A stretch of DNA of 64,000 nucleotides from DASZTV01 sp035548125. GTDB taxonomy: Bacteria > Actinomycetota > Actinomycetes > JAFAQI01. The notes beneath the pieces were generated by a model that saw only the letters and a program-made list of their open reading frames with translations, ran no database searches and was not told the DNA's origin. Shown piece after piece: positions 8,542 through 16,629 of the stretch (position 1 is the stretch's first letter; the number at the start of each line of letters is the position of its first letter). The translations under genes were made by a program, and so were the position numbers. Location: positions 1 through 64,000 of the forward strand of contig DASZTV010000052.1 of assembly GCA_035548125.1 (NCBI GenBank). The letters run 5' to 3'.

Positions 8542-9000
8542 CTAGTGATCTTCGCCGACGGTGCGGCAAGGCCTGCCGCGCAGGTCGGCGACGTAGTCGG
8601 CCGGCGCTCCGGCGCGTTCCGCCGCGTCGGCCATCACCCCGAGGTAGCGCGCGGACGGCAGGCCGCCCTCGTAGCCGGCGAGGACGTACAGCCAGGCGAG
8701 GTGGACCCCGTCGAGCGTCTGGACCCGCACTCGCAGCTTTCGGTAGAGGCCGGTGGTCGCGAACTCGATCTCGTCCAGCGTGGCCTCGTCGTAGGTCTCG
8801 ACGTCGTAGAGCATCACGAAGACCCGCGCTCCGGGTTCCTCCACGACAGTCGCGAGCGCTCCCTCCCAGCCGAGGTCCTCGCCGCCGAGGGTCAGCCGCC
8901 AGCCTTCCAGCCAGCCGGGCCCGCGGCACGGGGAGTGCGGGCAGCGTTCGTGCATCTGCGCGGGATCGAGGTTCGACCCGTACGCCGCGTACACCGCCAC
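8542..9000 (-). CDS. Gamma-glutamylcyclotransferase-like protein
   Basis: A 152-residue protein of the GGCT-like fold. The hallmark YGSNL is at residues 7-11, and the expected catalytic acidic residue is probably in the DEIEF segment near residue 80. Family members cyclise gamma-glutamyl groups to 5-oxoproline or act on related amines. The partner and substrate are not evident here. It is first in a two-gene unit with the thioesterase. Confidence 0.75.
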   Translation of the reverse strand: MAVYAAYGSNLDPAQMHERCPHSPCRGPGWLEGWRLTLGGEDLGWEGALATVVEEPGARVFVMLYDVETYDEATLDEIEFATTGLYRKLRVRVQTLDGVHLAWLYVLAGYEGGLPSARYLGVMADAAERAGAPADYVADLRGRPCRTVGEDH

Positions 9001-9008
9001 GACTGTGA

Positions 9009-9014
9009 ACTGTA
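9009..9014 (-). promoter_or_regulatory. -10 hexamer TACAGT for the GGCT-like gene
   Basis: Minus-strand TACAGT ends 8 bases before the GTG at 9000. It lies in the 50-base gap shared with the divergent LpdA-like gene. Confidence 0.4.
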
Positions 9015-9050
9015 GGAGGAAGCGACGCGCGCATCGTCGCTGCGGGTTGA

Positions 9051-10454
9051 ATGGATGGCGTGACGCGCATCGTGATCCTCGGCGGGGGGCCCGGCGGCTA
9101 CGAGGCGGCGCTGGTGGCTGTCCAGCTCGGCGCCGAGGTGGTGCTGATCGAGCGCGACGGCATCGGCGGAGCGTGCGTGCTCGCCGATTGCGTCCCGTCG
9201 AAGACGCTGATCGCGACCAGCGAGTCGGTCACGGCGCTGGAGGGAAGTGAGCGGCTGGGGCTGCGGCCACGCGACGGCGGTGCTGCCAGCGAGCATCTGA
9301 TCGTCGACGCCTCGACGGTGTACCGCCGCGTCAAGGCGCTCGCGACGGCACAGTCCGCGGACATCACCCGGCTGGTGAGCTCGGCGGGGGTGCGCGTGAT
9401 CCACGGCACCGGCTGCTTCACCGGCCCCGGTGGCGTTGAGGCGAGGACCGCGGACGGGGTCGAGGAGATCGCCGCCGACGTGGTGCTCATCTCGACCGGA
9501 GCCTCGCCCCGGGTCCTGCCGGGCGCCGAGCCGGACGGCGAACGCATCCTCAACTGGCAACAGGTGTACGACCTCCCGTCGCTTCCCGAGCATCTCGTGG
9601 TGGTGGGCTCCGGCGTGACGGGCGCGGAGTTCGCGAGCGCCTTTCTCGCGCTGGGCAGCGAGGTGACCCTGGTGTCCAGCCGGGATCGGGTCATGCCGAG
9701 CGAGGACGCCGACGCGGCATTGCTCATCGAGGACGTCTTCACCCGTCGCGGAATGCGCATCATCAAGCAGGCGAGAGCCGCGGGGGTGCGCCGTACCGGC
9801 GACGGCGTCGAGGTCGCGCTGAAGGACGGGCGCACGGTCACCGGCTCGCACTGCCTGGTGACGGTCGGGTCGGTGCCCAACACGACAGATCTCGGACTCG
9901 ACACGGTCGGCGTCGCGACCGACGAGGCCGGCTACGTGAAGGTCGACCGGGTGTCACGGACCAACGTGCAAGGTGTCTACGCCGCCGGTGACTGCACCGG
10001 ACTGCTGCTGCTCGCGTCCGTCGCAGCGATGCAGGGACGCACCGCGATGTGGCATGCGCTCGGTGACACCGTCACGCCGCTGCGGTTGGCGACGGTTGCG
10101 GCCAACGTGTTCACCGACCCGGAGATCGCGACGGTGGGTTTGCCTGCCGTCGACGCTGCCGCCGAGCGGAGCGGGGTCCGCGAGATCAAGCTCCCGCTGG
10201 CCACGAACGCGCGGGCCAAGATGCAGGGGATCGAGGACGGCTTCGTGAAGCTCTACTGCCGGCCGGGTACGGGCATGGTCCTCGGCGGAGTCGTGGTGGC
10301 ACCGCGCGCGAGCGAGCTGATCCTTCCGGTCTCGCTAGCCGTGCAGCACGGCCTCACGGTCGACCAGCTGGCACACACCTTCACGATCTACCCCTCGATC
10401 AGCGGCAGCGTCACCGAGGCCGCGCGCCAGCTCCACCTATCGGTGCAGGACTAG
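9051..10454 (+). CDS. lpdA: LpdA-like NAD(P)H quinone reductase (dihydrolipoamide dehydrogenase superfamily)
   Basis: A 467-residue flavoprotein closely resembling mycobacterial LpdA. FAD-binding GGGPGG is at residues 11-16, NAD-binding VVGSGVTGAEF near 183-193, and YAAGDCTG near 310. A redox Cys pair, C42-x4-C47, is present. The C-terminal His-Glu dyad of true lipoamide dehydrogenases is replaced by Tyr447 and Gly452 (YPSISG), as in quinone-reducing LpdA, so lipoamide turnover is unlikely. An in-frame TGA precedes the ATG; the GTG at 9060 is an alternative start. The last 4 bases, CTAG, also encode the stop of the opposing gene. Confidence 0.82.
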   Translation: MDGVTRIVILGGGPGGYEAALVAVQLGAEVVLIERDGIGGACVLADCVPSKTLIATSESVTALEGSERLGLRPRDGGAASEHLIVDASTVYRRVKALATAQSADITRLVSSAGVRVIHGTGCFTGPGGVEARTADGVEEIAADVVLISTGASPRVLPGAEPDGERILNWQQVYDLPSLPEHLVVVGSGVTGAEFASAFLALGSEVTLVSSRDRVMPSEDADAALLIEDVFTRRGMRIIKQARAAGVRRTGDGVEVALKDGRTVTGSHCLVTVGSVPNTTDLGLDTVGVATDEAGYVKVDRVSRTNVQGVYAAGDCTGLLLLASVAAMQGRTAMWHALGDTVTPLRLATVAANVFTDPEIATVGLPAVDAAAERSGVREIKLPLATNARAKMQGIEDGFVKLYCRPGTGMVLGGVVVAPRASELILPVSLAVQHGLTVDQLAHTFTIYPSISGSVTEAARQLHLSVQD

Positions 10455-11923
10455 ATCGAAGGCTCGACGGGCGTGCTGCGCGTCGGGTTCAACCGCCACA
10501 CCGCCCACCCGTGGACCACCGACAGCTCGCGCATCGTGTGGGCCGGCCACCCGGCCACGGCTGCGCTAGGCGCTCGACGGTCCGGCTCGATGACGGCCAA
10601 CGTCGCGTTGGCCACATGAACCTGCTCGCTCACCGGGTGATCCGGCGCGAAGACGTGGCATCCAGCCAGGAAGGCGATCTGCCCGGCCTCGGCTCCACCC
10701 ACCCAGCACGGCCGGTGGACGTCGGTGTCGGCGAGGAAGTCCGCCATGAGCGAGGCCTTCGAAGCGCTCAGGTCCTGGTGCCGGTCGGCCACGCGGAGCA
10801 GGTGGACCTGTGAGACCTCCTGCCCGGCGATGACCACGACAGCCGCCGCGACGGCCAGCGGCTTGGCGGACAGGTAGACGCGCCGCCAAAGCCACAACGC
10901 GGCCTCCGCGGCCGGCAGCGCAAGGAGCGCGTACGTCGGCTCGAGGAAGCGCGGGGCCGCGTACCCGATCGCCAGGACGTACTCCGCCGCGATGCTCAGC
11001 CCTGAGGCGGTCGCCAGCAGGTACGGCGAAACGGTGCGCTCCCGGCGCCAGACGATCCAGACGCCCAGTGCAACCAGCACCGGAAGTGCGAACCACCACA
11101 GGCGGTACTCCACGGGGGCCGAGGCGTGGCAGCTGCCGCGGCAGAGGATCGGCCCCGCCAGCGTCCGCATCTGAGCGCCGAGCGACCAGTGCAGCCCGCC
11201 GGTGTTCTCCGCGCTGGCGGCCTGGAACCGCGCAACCGGCCCGCCGAACCGGACGTACGCCTCGATGATCCATTCGGCGAGCCCGGCGAGCATTCCGGCT
11301 GCCAGGACAGCGGCCAAGCTCGCTTTCGCTCGCGCGGACAGTCCGCGCCACGTCGCGACGGCGGCAATGAGCGGAAGGAAGAGGAAGACGCTGTCGCTCG
11401 GCCGCATGAGGGCGGTGAACGCGACTGCGGCTGCGGCGTACCAGACGTGACGTCGTCGTTGGGGATTCCGGATCGCCAGCAGGAGCCAACCGGCAGCGGC
11501 GACCGCGCCGTAGGCGACGTACTGGTTCGGCATCGCCTCGAATCCGTAGTACGTCGACACCCACAGGCCCGACCACAGGGCTGCGGCAAGCGGCACGACC
11601 GCACGGGGCCGCGCCCGCAGCCAGGGCAGGAAGGCGAGGAACAGCCCGACTCCGGACAGCAGCGCCAACCACCAGCGCAGCACGACCAGCGAGGAGGAGA
11701 TCAGCGACGCGGGTGCCGTGAGCAACGTCAGGCCACGGGCGCGCGGAGCGCTGAATGTCCCGGCAGGGACGTGCGGGTCGATCTGGCTGACGTAGACGGT
11801 CTCGTCCCAGCCGAGTCCGCTGTGCATGCCGCGAAGGATCAGCGGCGACAGCGCGTGCGCTACGGCAACCACGGCAAGCGCGATCAGCAGACCGCGCGAT
11901 ACGCGGGGGGTTTCCTCGGACAC
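10451..11923 (-). CDS. Multi-pass membrane protein, GT-C glycosyltransferase-like
   Basis: About 490 residues with roughly 10-12 hydrophobic helices and a C-terminal soluble tail of about 110 residues. A WDET motif follows the first helix, in the place where GT-C enzymes carry their acidic catalytic motif in the first extracytoplasmic loop. WYAAAAVAFTALMRPSDSVF and APRFLEPTYALL resemble polyprenyl-phosphate-sugar-dependent transferases. Donor and acceptor are unknown. I prefer the GTG at 11923 (MSEETPRVSRG); a TTG at 11947 would add eight residues. Neither has a clear ribosome-binding site. Confidence 0.6.
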   Translation of the reverse strand: MSEETPRVSRGLLIALAVVAVAHALSPLILRGMHSGLGWDETVYVSQIDPHVPAGTFSAPRARGLTLLTAPASLISSSLVVLRWWLALLSGVGLFLAFLPWLRARPRAVVPLAAALWSGLWVSTYYGFEAMPNQYVAYGAVAAAGWLLLAIRNPQRRRHVWYAAAAVAFTALMRPSDSVFLFLPLIAAVATWRGLSARAKASLAAVLAAGMLAGLAEWIIEAYVRFGGPVARFQAASAENTGGLHWSLGAQMRTLAGPILCRGSCHASAPVEYRLWWFALPVLVALGVWIVWRRERTVSPYLLATASGLSIAAEYVLAIGYAAPRFLEPTYALLALPAAEAALWLWRRVYLSAKPLAVAAAVVVIAGQEVSQVHLLRVADRHQDLSASKASLMADFLADTDVHRPCWVGGAEAGQIAFLAGCHVFAPDHPVSEQVHVANATLAVIEPDRRAPSAAVAGWPAHTMRELSVVHGWAVWRLNPTRSTPVEPSI

Positions 11924-12016
11924 GGCCCGAGCAAGGTCGCAGCGCAACCTGAAGGTTTGTTCAGAACCGACTCGGTCGGCGAAAAGATCAGACCAAGGTC
12001 TTACGTCGCCATTGCG

Positions 12017-13771
12017 CTAGCCGGCCGGGGTGATCTCGCACACGACCGTGCCGGAGGCGACGACGTCCCCCACGTTCGCGGCGAGGCCCGTGATCGTGCC
12101 GGCCTGGTGGGCGTTGATCGGCTGCTCCATCTTCATGGCCTCGAGGACGACGACCAGGTCGCCCGCCTCGACGCTGTCACCGTCCGCGACGGCAACCTTC
12201 ACGATCGTTCCCTGCATCGGTGCGGTGAGGGCGTCGCCGCTCGCGGCTGACGCCGACGATGTCGCCTTGCGGGCCGACGGCGGTTTCGCCCCACCTCGTG
12301 CCTTCGCCGGTGCCGCTGACGCGATGCCGCCCGGAACCGAGACCTCGAGTCGCCGGCCGCCCACCTCGACGGTGATGTGCTCCCGTTCGCCGGGGTCCGC
12401 GGTCGCGTTGTCGCCGTCGTACGGCGCGACAGAGCCGGCCCACTCGGTCTCGATCCAGCGCGTGTGCACCCGGAACGGTTCGTCGATGAAGTCCGGCTCG
12501 TGGAGCACGGCGCGGTGGAACGGGATGAGCGTCGGCATTCCGCCGACCTCGAAGTCGGCGAGCGCCCGGCGGGACCGTTCGATTGCCTCTTGCCGCGTCG
12601 CGCCGGTGACGATGAGCTTTCCGAGCAGTGAGTCGTAGGACCCCGGGACGGTGTCGCCCTTCACGTAACCGGCGTCCATCCGTACGCCGGGTCCGGACGG
12701 CGGGCTCCACTCCGTGACGGTGCCGGGGGCGGGAAGGAAGCCGCGCCCGGCGTCCTCGGCGTTGATCCGGAACTCGATCGAGTGGCCGCGGGGCGTCGGG
12801 TCGGCGAAGTCGAGGACGGCTCCGTCGGCGATCGCGAACTGCTGGCGCACCAGGTCGACCCCGCTGACCTCCTCGGTCACCGGATGCTCGACCTGCAGCC
12901 GGGTGTTGACCTCGAGGAAGGAGACCAGGCCGTCCGGGGCGACCAGGAACTCGCAGGTCCCGGCCCCGACGTACCGGGCCTCCTTGGCGATTGCCTTGCT
13001 GGCGGAGTACAGGCGCTCGAGCTGGTCGTCGGTGAGGAACGGCGCCGGCGCCTCTTCGACGACCTTCTGGTAGCGCCGCTGCAGGGAACAGTCCCGGGTG
13101 CCGACCACGACCACATTGCCGTGCTGGTCGGCGAGGATCTGGGTTTCGACGTGCCGCGGCTTGTCCAGGTAGCGCTCGACGAAGCACTCGCCGCGACCGA
13201 ACGCCGCGACGGCCTCCCGGGTGGCGCTCTCGAACAGATCGGCGATCTCCTCGCGCGACCGCGCCACCTTCAGCCCCCGCCCGCCACCGCCGTACGCCGC
13301 CTTGATCGCGATCGGCAGCCCGTGCTCGTCGGCAAAGGCGATGACCTCGTCGACGTTGGCGACCGGGTCGGGGGTGCCGGGCGTGAGGGGAGCGCCGACC
13401 TTAGCCGCGATGTGGCGAGCCTTCACCTTGTCGCCGAGGGCGTCGATCGCCGCAGGGGGCGGGCCGATCCAGGTCAGCCCGGCGTCGATCACCGCCTGTG
13501 CGAAGTCGGCGTTCTCGGCGAGGAAGCCGTAGCCCGGGTGCACCGCGTCGGCGCCCGCCCGCGCCGCGACGGCGAGGATCTTGGTGATGTCGAGGTAGGT
13601 CTCGCCGGGCGTCGAGCCGCCGAGGGCGTACGCCTCGTCCGCGAGCTTCGCGTGCTGAGCGTCGAGATCGGGGTCGGCGTAGATCGCGACGCTGCCAAGG
13701 CCGGCGTCGCGGCACGCCCGGATCACCCGAATCGCGATCTCGCCGCGGTTGGCGATCAGCACCTTGCGCAT
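12017..13771 (-). CDS. accA: Acyl-CoA carboxylase alpha subunit (biotin carboxylase + BCCP)
   Basis: A 584-residue fusion. The biotin carboxylase (about 1-445) begins KVLIANRGEIAIRVIRA, with ATP-grasp features AYGGGGRG near 160-167 and EVNTRLQVEHP(V)TE near 285-298. The C-terminal biotin carboxyl carrier domain has AMKM at 545-548, K547 being the biotin site. The enzyme carboxylates biotin for a separate carboxyltransferase, such as the beta subunits at 22.7 kb or 29.6 kb. The architecture matches AccA3 of actinobacteria, which serves acetyl- and propionyl-CoA carboxylases. An Ala/Lys-rich linker separates the domains. Confidence 0.92.
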   Translation of the reverse strand: MRKVLIANRGEIAIRVIRACRDAGLGSVAIYADPDLDAQHAKLADEAYALGGSTPGETYLDITKILAVAARAGADAVHPGYGFLAENADFAQAVIDAGLTWIGPPPAAIDALGDKVKARHIAAKVGAPLTPGTPDPVANVDEVIAFADEHGLPIAIKAAYGGGGRGLKVARSREEIADLFESATREAVAAFGRGECFVERYLDKPRHVETQILADQHGNVVVVGTRDCSLQRRYQKVVEEAPAPFLTDDQLERLYSASKAIAKEARYVGAGTCEFLVAPDGLVSFLEVNTRLQVEHPVTEEVSGVDLVRQQFAIADGAVLDFADPTPRGHSIEFRINAEDAGRGFLPAPGTVTEWSPPSGPGVRMDAGYVKGDTVPGSYDSLLGKLIVTGATRQEAIERSRRALADFEVGGMPTLIPFHRAVLHEPDFIDEPFRVHTRWIETEWAGSVAPYDGDNATADPGEREHITVEVGGRRLEVSVPGGIASAAPAKARGGAKPPSARKATSSASAASGDALTAPMQGTIVKVAVADGDSVEAGDLVVVLEAMKMEQPINAHQAGTITGLAANVGDVVASGTVVCEITPAG

Positions 13772-13777
13772 GGCATG

Positions 13778-13783
13778 ACTCTA
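13778..13783 (-). promoter_or_regulatory. -10 hexamer TAGAGT, leaderless promoter of the biotin carboxylase gene
   Basis: Minus-strand TAGAGT ends 6 bases before the ATG at 13771, the spacing expected if transcription begins on the start codon. Confidence 0.5.
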
Positions 13784-13817
13784 TTGCGTACCGGGCCGTA
13801 ACGATTTGTGGGGCCAT

Positions 13818-15002
13818 ATGCTCCGCCGCGTGAGCGAGCAGCCGTTCTCGAACTACCAGTCCGAGATCTACCTCAATGGAATGTTCGGCGTCCGTCCCGA
13901 GTTGCCGATCGATCCCGACACGTGGGAAGCCGCGGCACGGGAGCGATTCTCGCCCGAGGCGTTCGGCTACGTCGCGGGCGCCGCCGGCACCGAGTCGACG
14001 GCCCGCGCGAACCGCGCGGCCTTCGAACGGCACCGGATCGTGCCGCGGTTCCTCGGTCAGGACGTCTCGGTCCGTGACCTGTCGACGACGGTTCTCGGAA
14101 CCGCGATGCCGGCCCCGATCGTGCTCGGCCCGGTCGGAGTGCAGGGGATCGTGCACCCCGACGCGGAGATCGCGGTCGCGCGGGCGGTCGCTGACCTGCG
14201 GGTTCCGATGGCGCTGTCGACGGTCTCGTCGTACACCCTCGAAGACGTCGCGACGGCGTGCGGGGACTCGCCCCACTGGTACCAGCTCTACTGGCCGCGG
14301 GACCGTGAGGTCGGCGCCTCGCTGCTCGCCCGCGCCCGGGCGGCGAACTACTCGGCGCTGCTGGTGACGCTGGACACCTTCATCCTCGCGTGGCGACCGC
14401 GCGACCTGGTCAACGCGTACCTGCCGTTCCTCTCCCGGCTCGGGCTGGCCAACTACGAGTCCGACCCGGCGTTCCTCGCCGGACTGTCGGTCAGCCCGGA
14501 CGAGGACCCGACGGCCTCGGTCATGCACTGGCAGTCGATGTTCGGGGATCCGTCCAACACCTGGGACGACCTGGCGTGGGTCCGCGAGCACTGGGACGGG
14601 CCGATCGCGCTCAAGGGCGTGCTCCATCCCGACGACGCGCGCCGCGCGATCGACGCCGGCATGGACGGCGTACTGGTCTCCAACCACGGCGGCCGGCAGA
14701 TCGATGGCTCGATCGCCGCGCTCGACGCGCTTCCCGGTGTGGTCGAGGCGGTCGACGGCCGGGCGGACGTGCTGTTCGACTCCGGAATCCGCACCGGCTC
14801 CGACGTGATGAAGGCGATCGCGCTCGGCGCAAAGGCGGTGCTCATCGGCCGGCCGTACATCTACGGCCTGGGTCTTGCCGGCGAGGTCGGCGTGCGTCAC
14901 GTAGTGCGCTCGCTCCTCGCCGAGCTGGAGCTTTCGATGGCACTCGCCGGCTGCAAGAGCCTGTCGGATATCGGGCCGGAGCTGCTCACCCGGATACCGT
15001 GA
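13818..15002 (+). CDS. Lactate 2-monooxygenase-like FMN-dependent alpha-hydroxy acid oxidase
   Basis: A 394-residue FMN enzyme, the same length as the Mycobacterium lactate monooxygenase. The family active-site segment is SNHGGRQ with the catalytic His at residue 290. FMN phosphate-binding DSGIRTGSDV follows near 318-327. The N-terminal YQSEIYLNGMFGV, the QLYWPRDREV segment and TLDTFILAWRPRDL are typical of lactate 2-monooxygenase rather than glycolate oxidase. It would convert L-lactate to acetate and CO2 with O2; related 2-hydroxy acids are possible. The ATG at 13818 is preferred over the weak TTG at 13806. It is divergent from the biotin carboxylase gene. Confidence 0.85.
   Translation: MLRRVSEQPFSNYQSEIYLNGMFGVRPELPIDPDTWEAAARERFSPEAFGYVAGAAGTESTARANRAAFERHRIVPRFLGQDVSVRDLSTTVLGTAMPAPIVLGPVGVQGIVHPDAEIAVARAVADLRVPMALSTVSSYTLEDVATACGDSPHWYQLYWPRDREVGASLLARARAANYSALLVTLDTFILAWRPRDLVNAYLPFLSRLGLANYESDPAFLAGLSVSPDEDPTASVMHWQSMFGDPSNTWDDLAWVREHWDGPIALKGVLHPDDARRAIDAGMDGVLVSNHGGRQIDGSIAALDALPGVVEAVDGRADVLFDSGIRTGSDVMKAIALGAKAVLIGRPYIYGLGLAGEVGVRHVVRSLLAELELSMALAGCKSLSDIGPELLTRIP
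14995..15000 (+). promoter_or_regulatory. -10 hexamer TACCGT, leaderless promoter of the ABC exporter genes
   Basis: TACCGT ends 6 bases before the GTG at 15007. Its last T is also the first base of the monooxygenase TGA stop. This would start the surface-polymer transcript independently of the gene upstream. Confidence 0.5.
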
Positions 15003-15006
15003 ACCC

Positions 15007-15861
15007 GTGGATTCTCTAGGCCTTGCGGGGCTTCGGTTTCGCCGACTCCACGAAGGGACCCGGACTCGATCGGCGGTGGGTCAGCCGATCGTCGACCGCC
15101 TCTACGACATCTGGGACCGCCGCGACGTCCTGCGGATGCTGGTCGATCGCGGCCTGCGACACAAGTACGCGAACTCCGTCCTCGGTTACGCCTGGTCGAT
15201 GCTCGAGCCCGCTGCGTTCGTGCTCACCTACTTCGTGTTGTTGAAGATCTTCAACCGCAGCTATCCGATGTACCCGCTGTTCGTGGGGTCGGCGATCCTG
15301 CCCTGGCAGTGGTTCGCGTCCGTCGTGAACTCCTCGACGAGCACGCTGCGGAAGAACTCGCGGCTGATCACCTCGATTGCGCTTCCCCGGGAGATCTATC
15401 CGCTCGCCGAGGTCAGCGTGAAGACCGTGGAGTTCATTCTCAGCCTGCCGGTGTTGATCGTGCTGGCGCTCATCTACGGCGTGAAGCCCTCCGCCTATCT
15501 GTTGGTATGGCCGTTGGCATTCGTCCTCGAGCTCACGCTGTGCGTCGGACTTGCTCTCCTCGTGTCTTCTCTCAACACGGTGTTGCGCGACATCGAGCAG
15601 GGGATCGGCATCGTCGTTCGGATGCTCTTCTTCCTGTCCGCAGTTCTCTACCCGTTGTCTCAGCTGACTCCGAAGATGCAGCACCTGGCGTCGGTGAACC
15701 CCATGGTCGGGATTCTCGCCCTCAACCGGGCAGTGTGGATGCCCGCTTACTGGACCGGCTGGCAACCGGTGCTGTACTCCGCCGTCGGCGCGGTTCTGTT
15801 CCTGGTAGTCGGCTTCAGCGTCTTCGCCCGGGTCGAGCGCGCCGTCTTGAAGGAGCTGTAA
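15007..15861 (+). CDS. Polysaccharide/teichoic-acid ABC exporter, permease subunit
   Basis: A 284-residue ABC-2 type permease with six hydrophobic segments, the first near residues 66-86. The segments RRDVLRMLVDRGLRHKYANS, then GYAWSMLEPAAF and LPWQWFA near 98-104, are characteristic of Wzm/TagG/RfbD permeases that export lipid-linked O-antigen or teichoic acid. The partner ATPase follows six bases after the stop. Together with the CDP-alcohol enzymes downstream this suggests export of a phosphopolyol-containing glycan. The start is decided by the TACCGT hexamer. Confidence 0.88.
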   Translation: MDSLGLAGLRFRRLHEGTRTRSAVGQPIVDRLYDIWDRRDVLRMLVDRGLRHKYANSVLGYAWSMLEPAAFVLTYFVLLKIFNRSYPMYPLFVGSAILPWQWFASVVNSSTSTLRKNSRLITSIALPREIYPLAEVSVKTVEFILSLPVLIVLALIYGVKPSAYLLVWPLAFVLELTLCVGLALLVSSLNTVLRDIEQGIGIVVRMLFFLSAVLYPLSQLTPKMQHLASVNPMVGILALNRAVWMPAYWTGWQPVLYSAVGAVLFLVVGFSVFARVERAVLKEL

Positions 15862-15866
15862 CGGCG

Positions 15867-16619
15867 GTGCCCGCGAAGAAGAAGGACGCGATCGTCGTCA
15901 AGGACGTCGGCATCAAGTTCGCGATCAACCGCCGTCGGCGGATCGGCGTCAAGGATCTGCTCATCGAGGGCCGGACGGCGACCACCGGGGTGGGCGAGTA
16001 CTGGCCCTTTCGGCACGTCTCGTTCCGGGTCAAGAAGGGTGAGTCCGTCGGGCTGGTCGGTCGCAACGGGTGCGGCAAGAGCACGTTGCTGCGCCTCGTC
16101 GCGGGCGTGATGCTGCCCGACGAAGGCACCATCCAGGTCAACGGCGGCGTCGGCGCGATGATCGAGCTGTCCGCGGGATTCGTGGGGGATCTGACGGCTC
16201 GCGAGAACGTCTACCTGATCTCCTCGCTGCACGGCTTCAGCCGGGAGCAGACCGACGAGCGGTTCGACGAGATCATGAGCTGGGCCGGGGTGAAGCGGTT
16301 CGTCGACACTCCGGTGATGCACTTTTCCAGCGGAATGCGCGCCCGCCTCGCGTTCTCGATCGTGACGCGGATGGAGGAGCCGATCCTCCTGGTCGACGAG
16401 GTGCTCGCGGTGGGCGACAAGGCGTTCCGCAAGAAGTGCGGCGTCGTCATCGACGGGATGCTCAGCGAAGGCCGCACGATGCTCCTGGTGTCCCACAACG
16501 AGAACGACCTGCGGCGCTGGTGCGAGCGCGGCATCTACCTGCGGCGGGAGCAGCCGCCGGTGGAAGGCCCGATCGAGGAGATCATCGAGATGTACTACGC
16601 CGACGACGACACGGTCTGA
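15867..16619 (+). CDS. Polysaccharide/teichoic-acid ABC exporter, ATP-binding subunit
   Basis: A 250-residue ATPase of the Wzt/TagH type. Walker A GRNGCGKST is near residues 65-73, the signature FSSGMRARL near 153-161, and Walker B ILLVDEVLAVGD near 173-184. It lacks the long C-terminal carbohydrate-binding domain of some Wzt proteins and ends shortly after IIEMYYADDD, so substrate choice must rest on the permease. The GTG at 15867 is preceded by GGAG 11 bases upstream, within the end of the permease gene. A longer upstream open frame is only permease sequence in another frame. Confidence 0.9.
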   Translation: MPAKKKDAIVVKDVGIKFAINRRRRIGVKDLLIEGRTATTGVGEYWPFRHVSFRVKKGESVGLVGRNGCGKSTLLRLVAGVMLPDEGTIQVNGGVGAMIELSAGFVGDLTARENVYLISSLHGFSREQTDERFDEIMSWAGVKRFVDTPVMHFSSGMRARLAFSIVTRMEEPILLVDEVLAVGDKAFRKKCGVVIDGMLSEGRTMLLVSHNENDLRRWCERGIYLRREQPPVEGPIEEIIEMYYADDDTV

Positions 16620-16629
16620 GACCCGCTAC

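Noticed and set aside
9014..9020. AGGAGGA as ribosome-binding site of the LpdA-like gene
   Set aside because: It is 30 bases before the ATG and no suitable start codon lies at proper distance; an in-frame TGA directly precedes the ATG.
11990..12001. AGACC-AA-GGTCT palindrome followed on the minus strand by GATCTTTT, as a terminator of the biotin carboxylase gene
   Set aside because: The stem is only 4-5 bp with a 2-4 base loop, too weak to call an intrinsic terminator.
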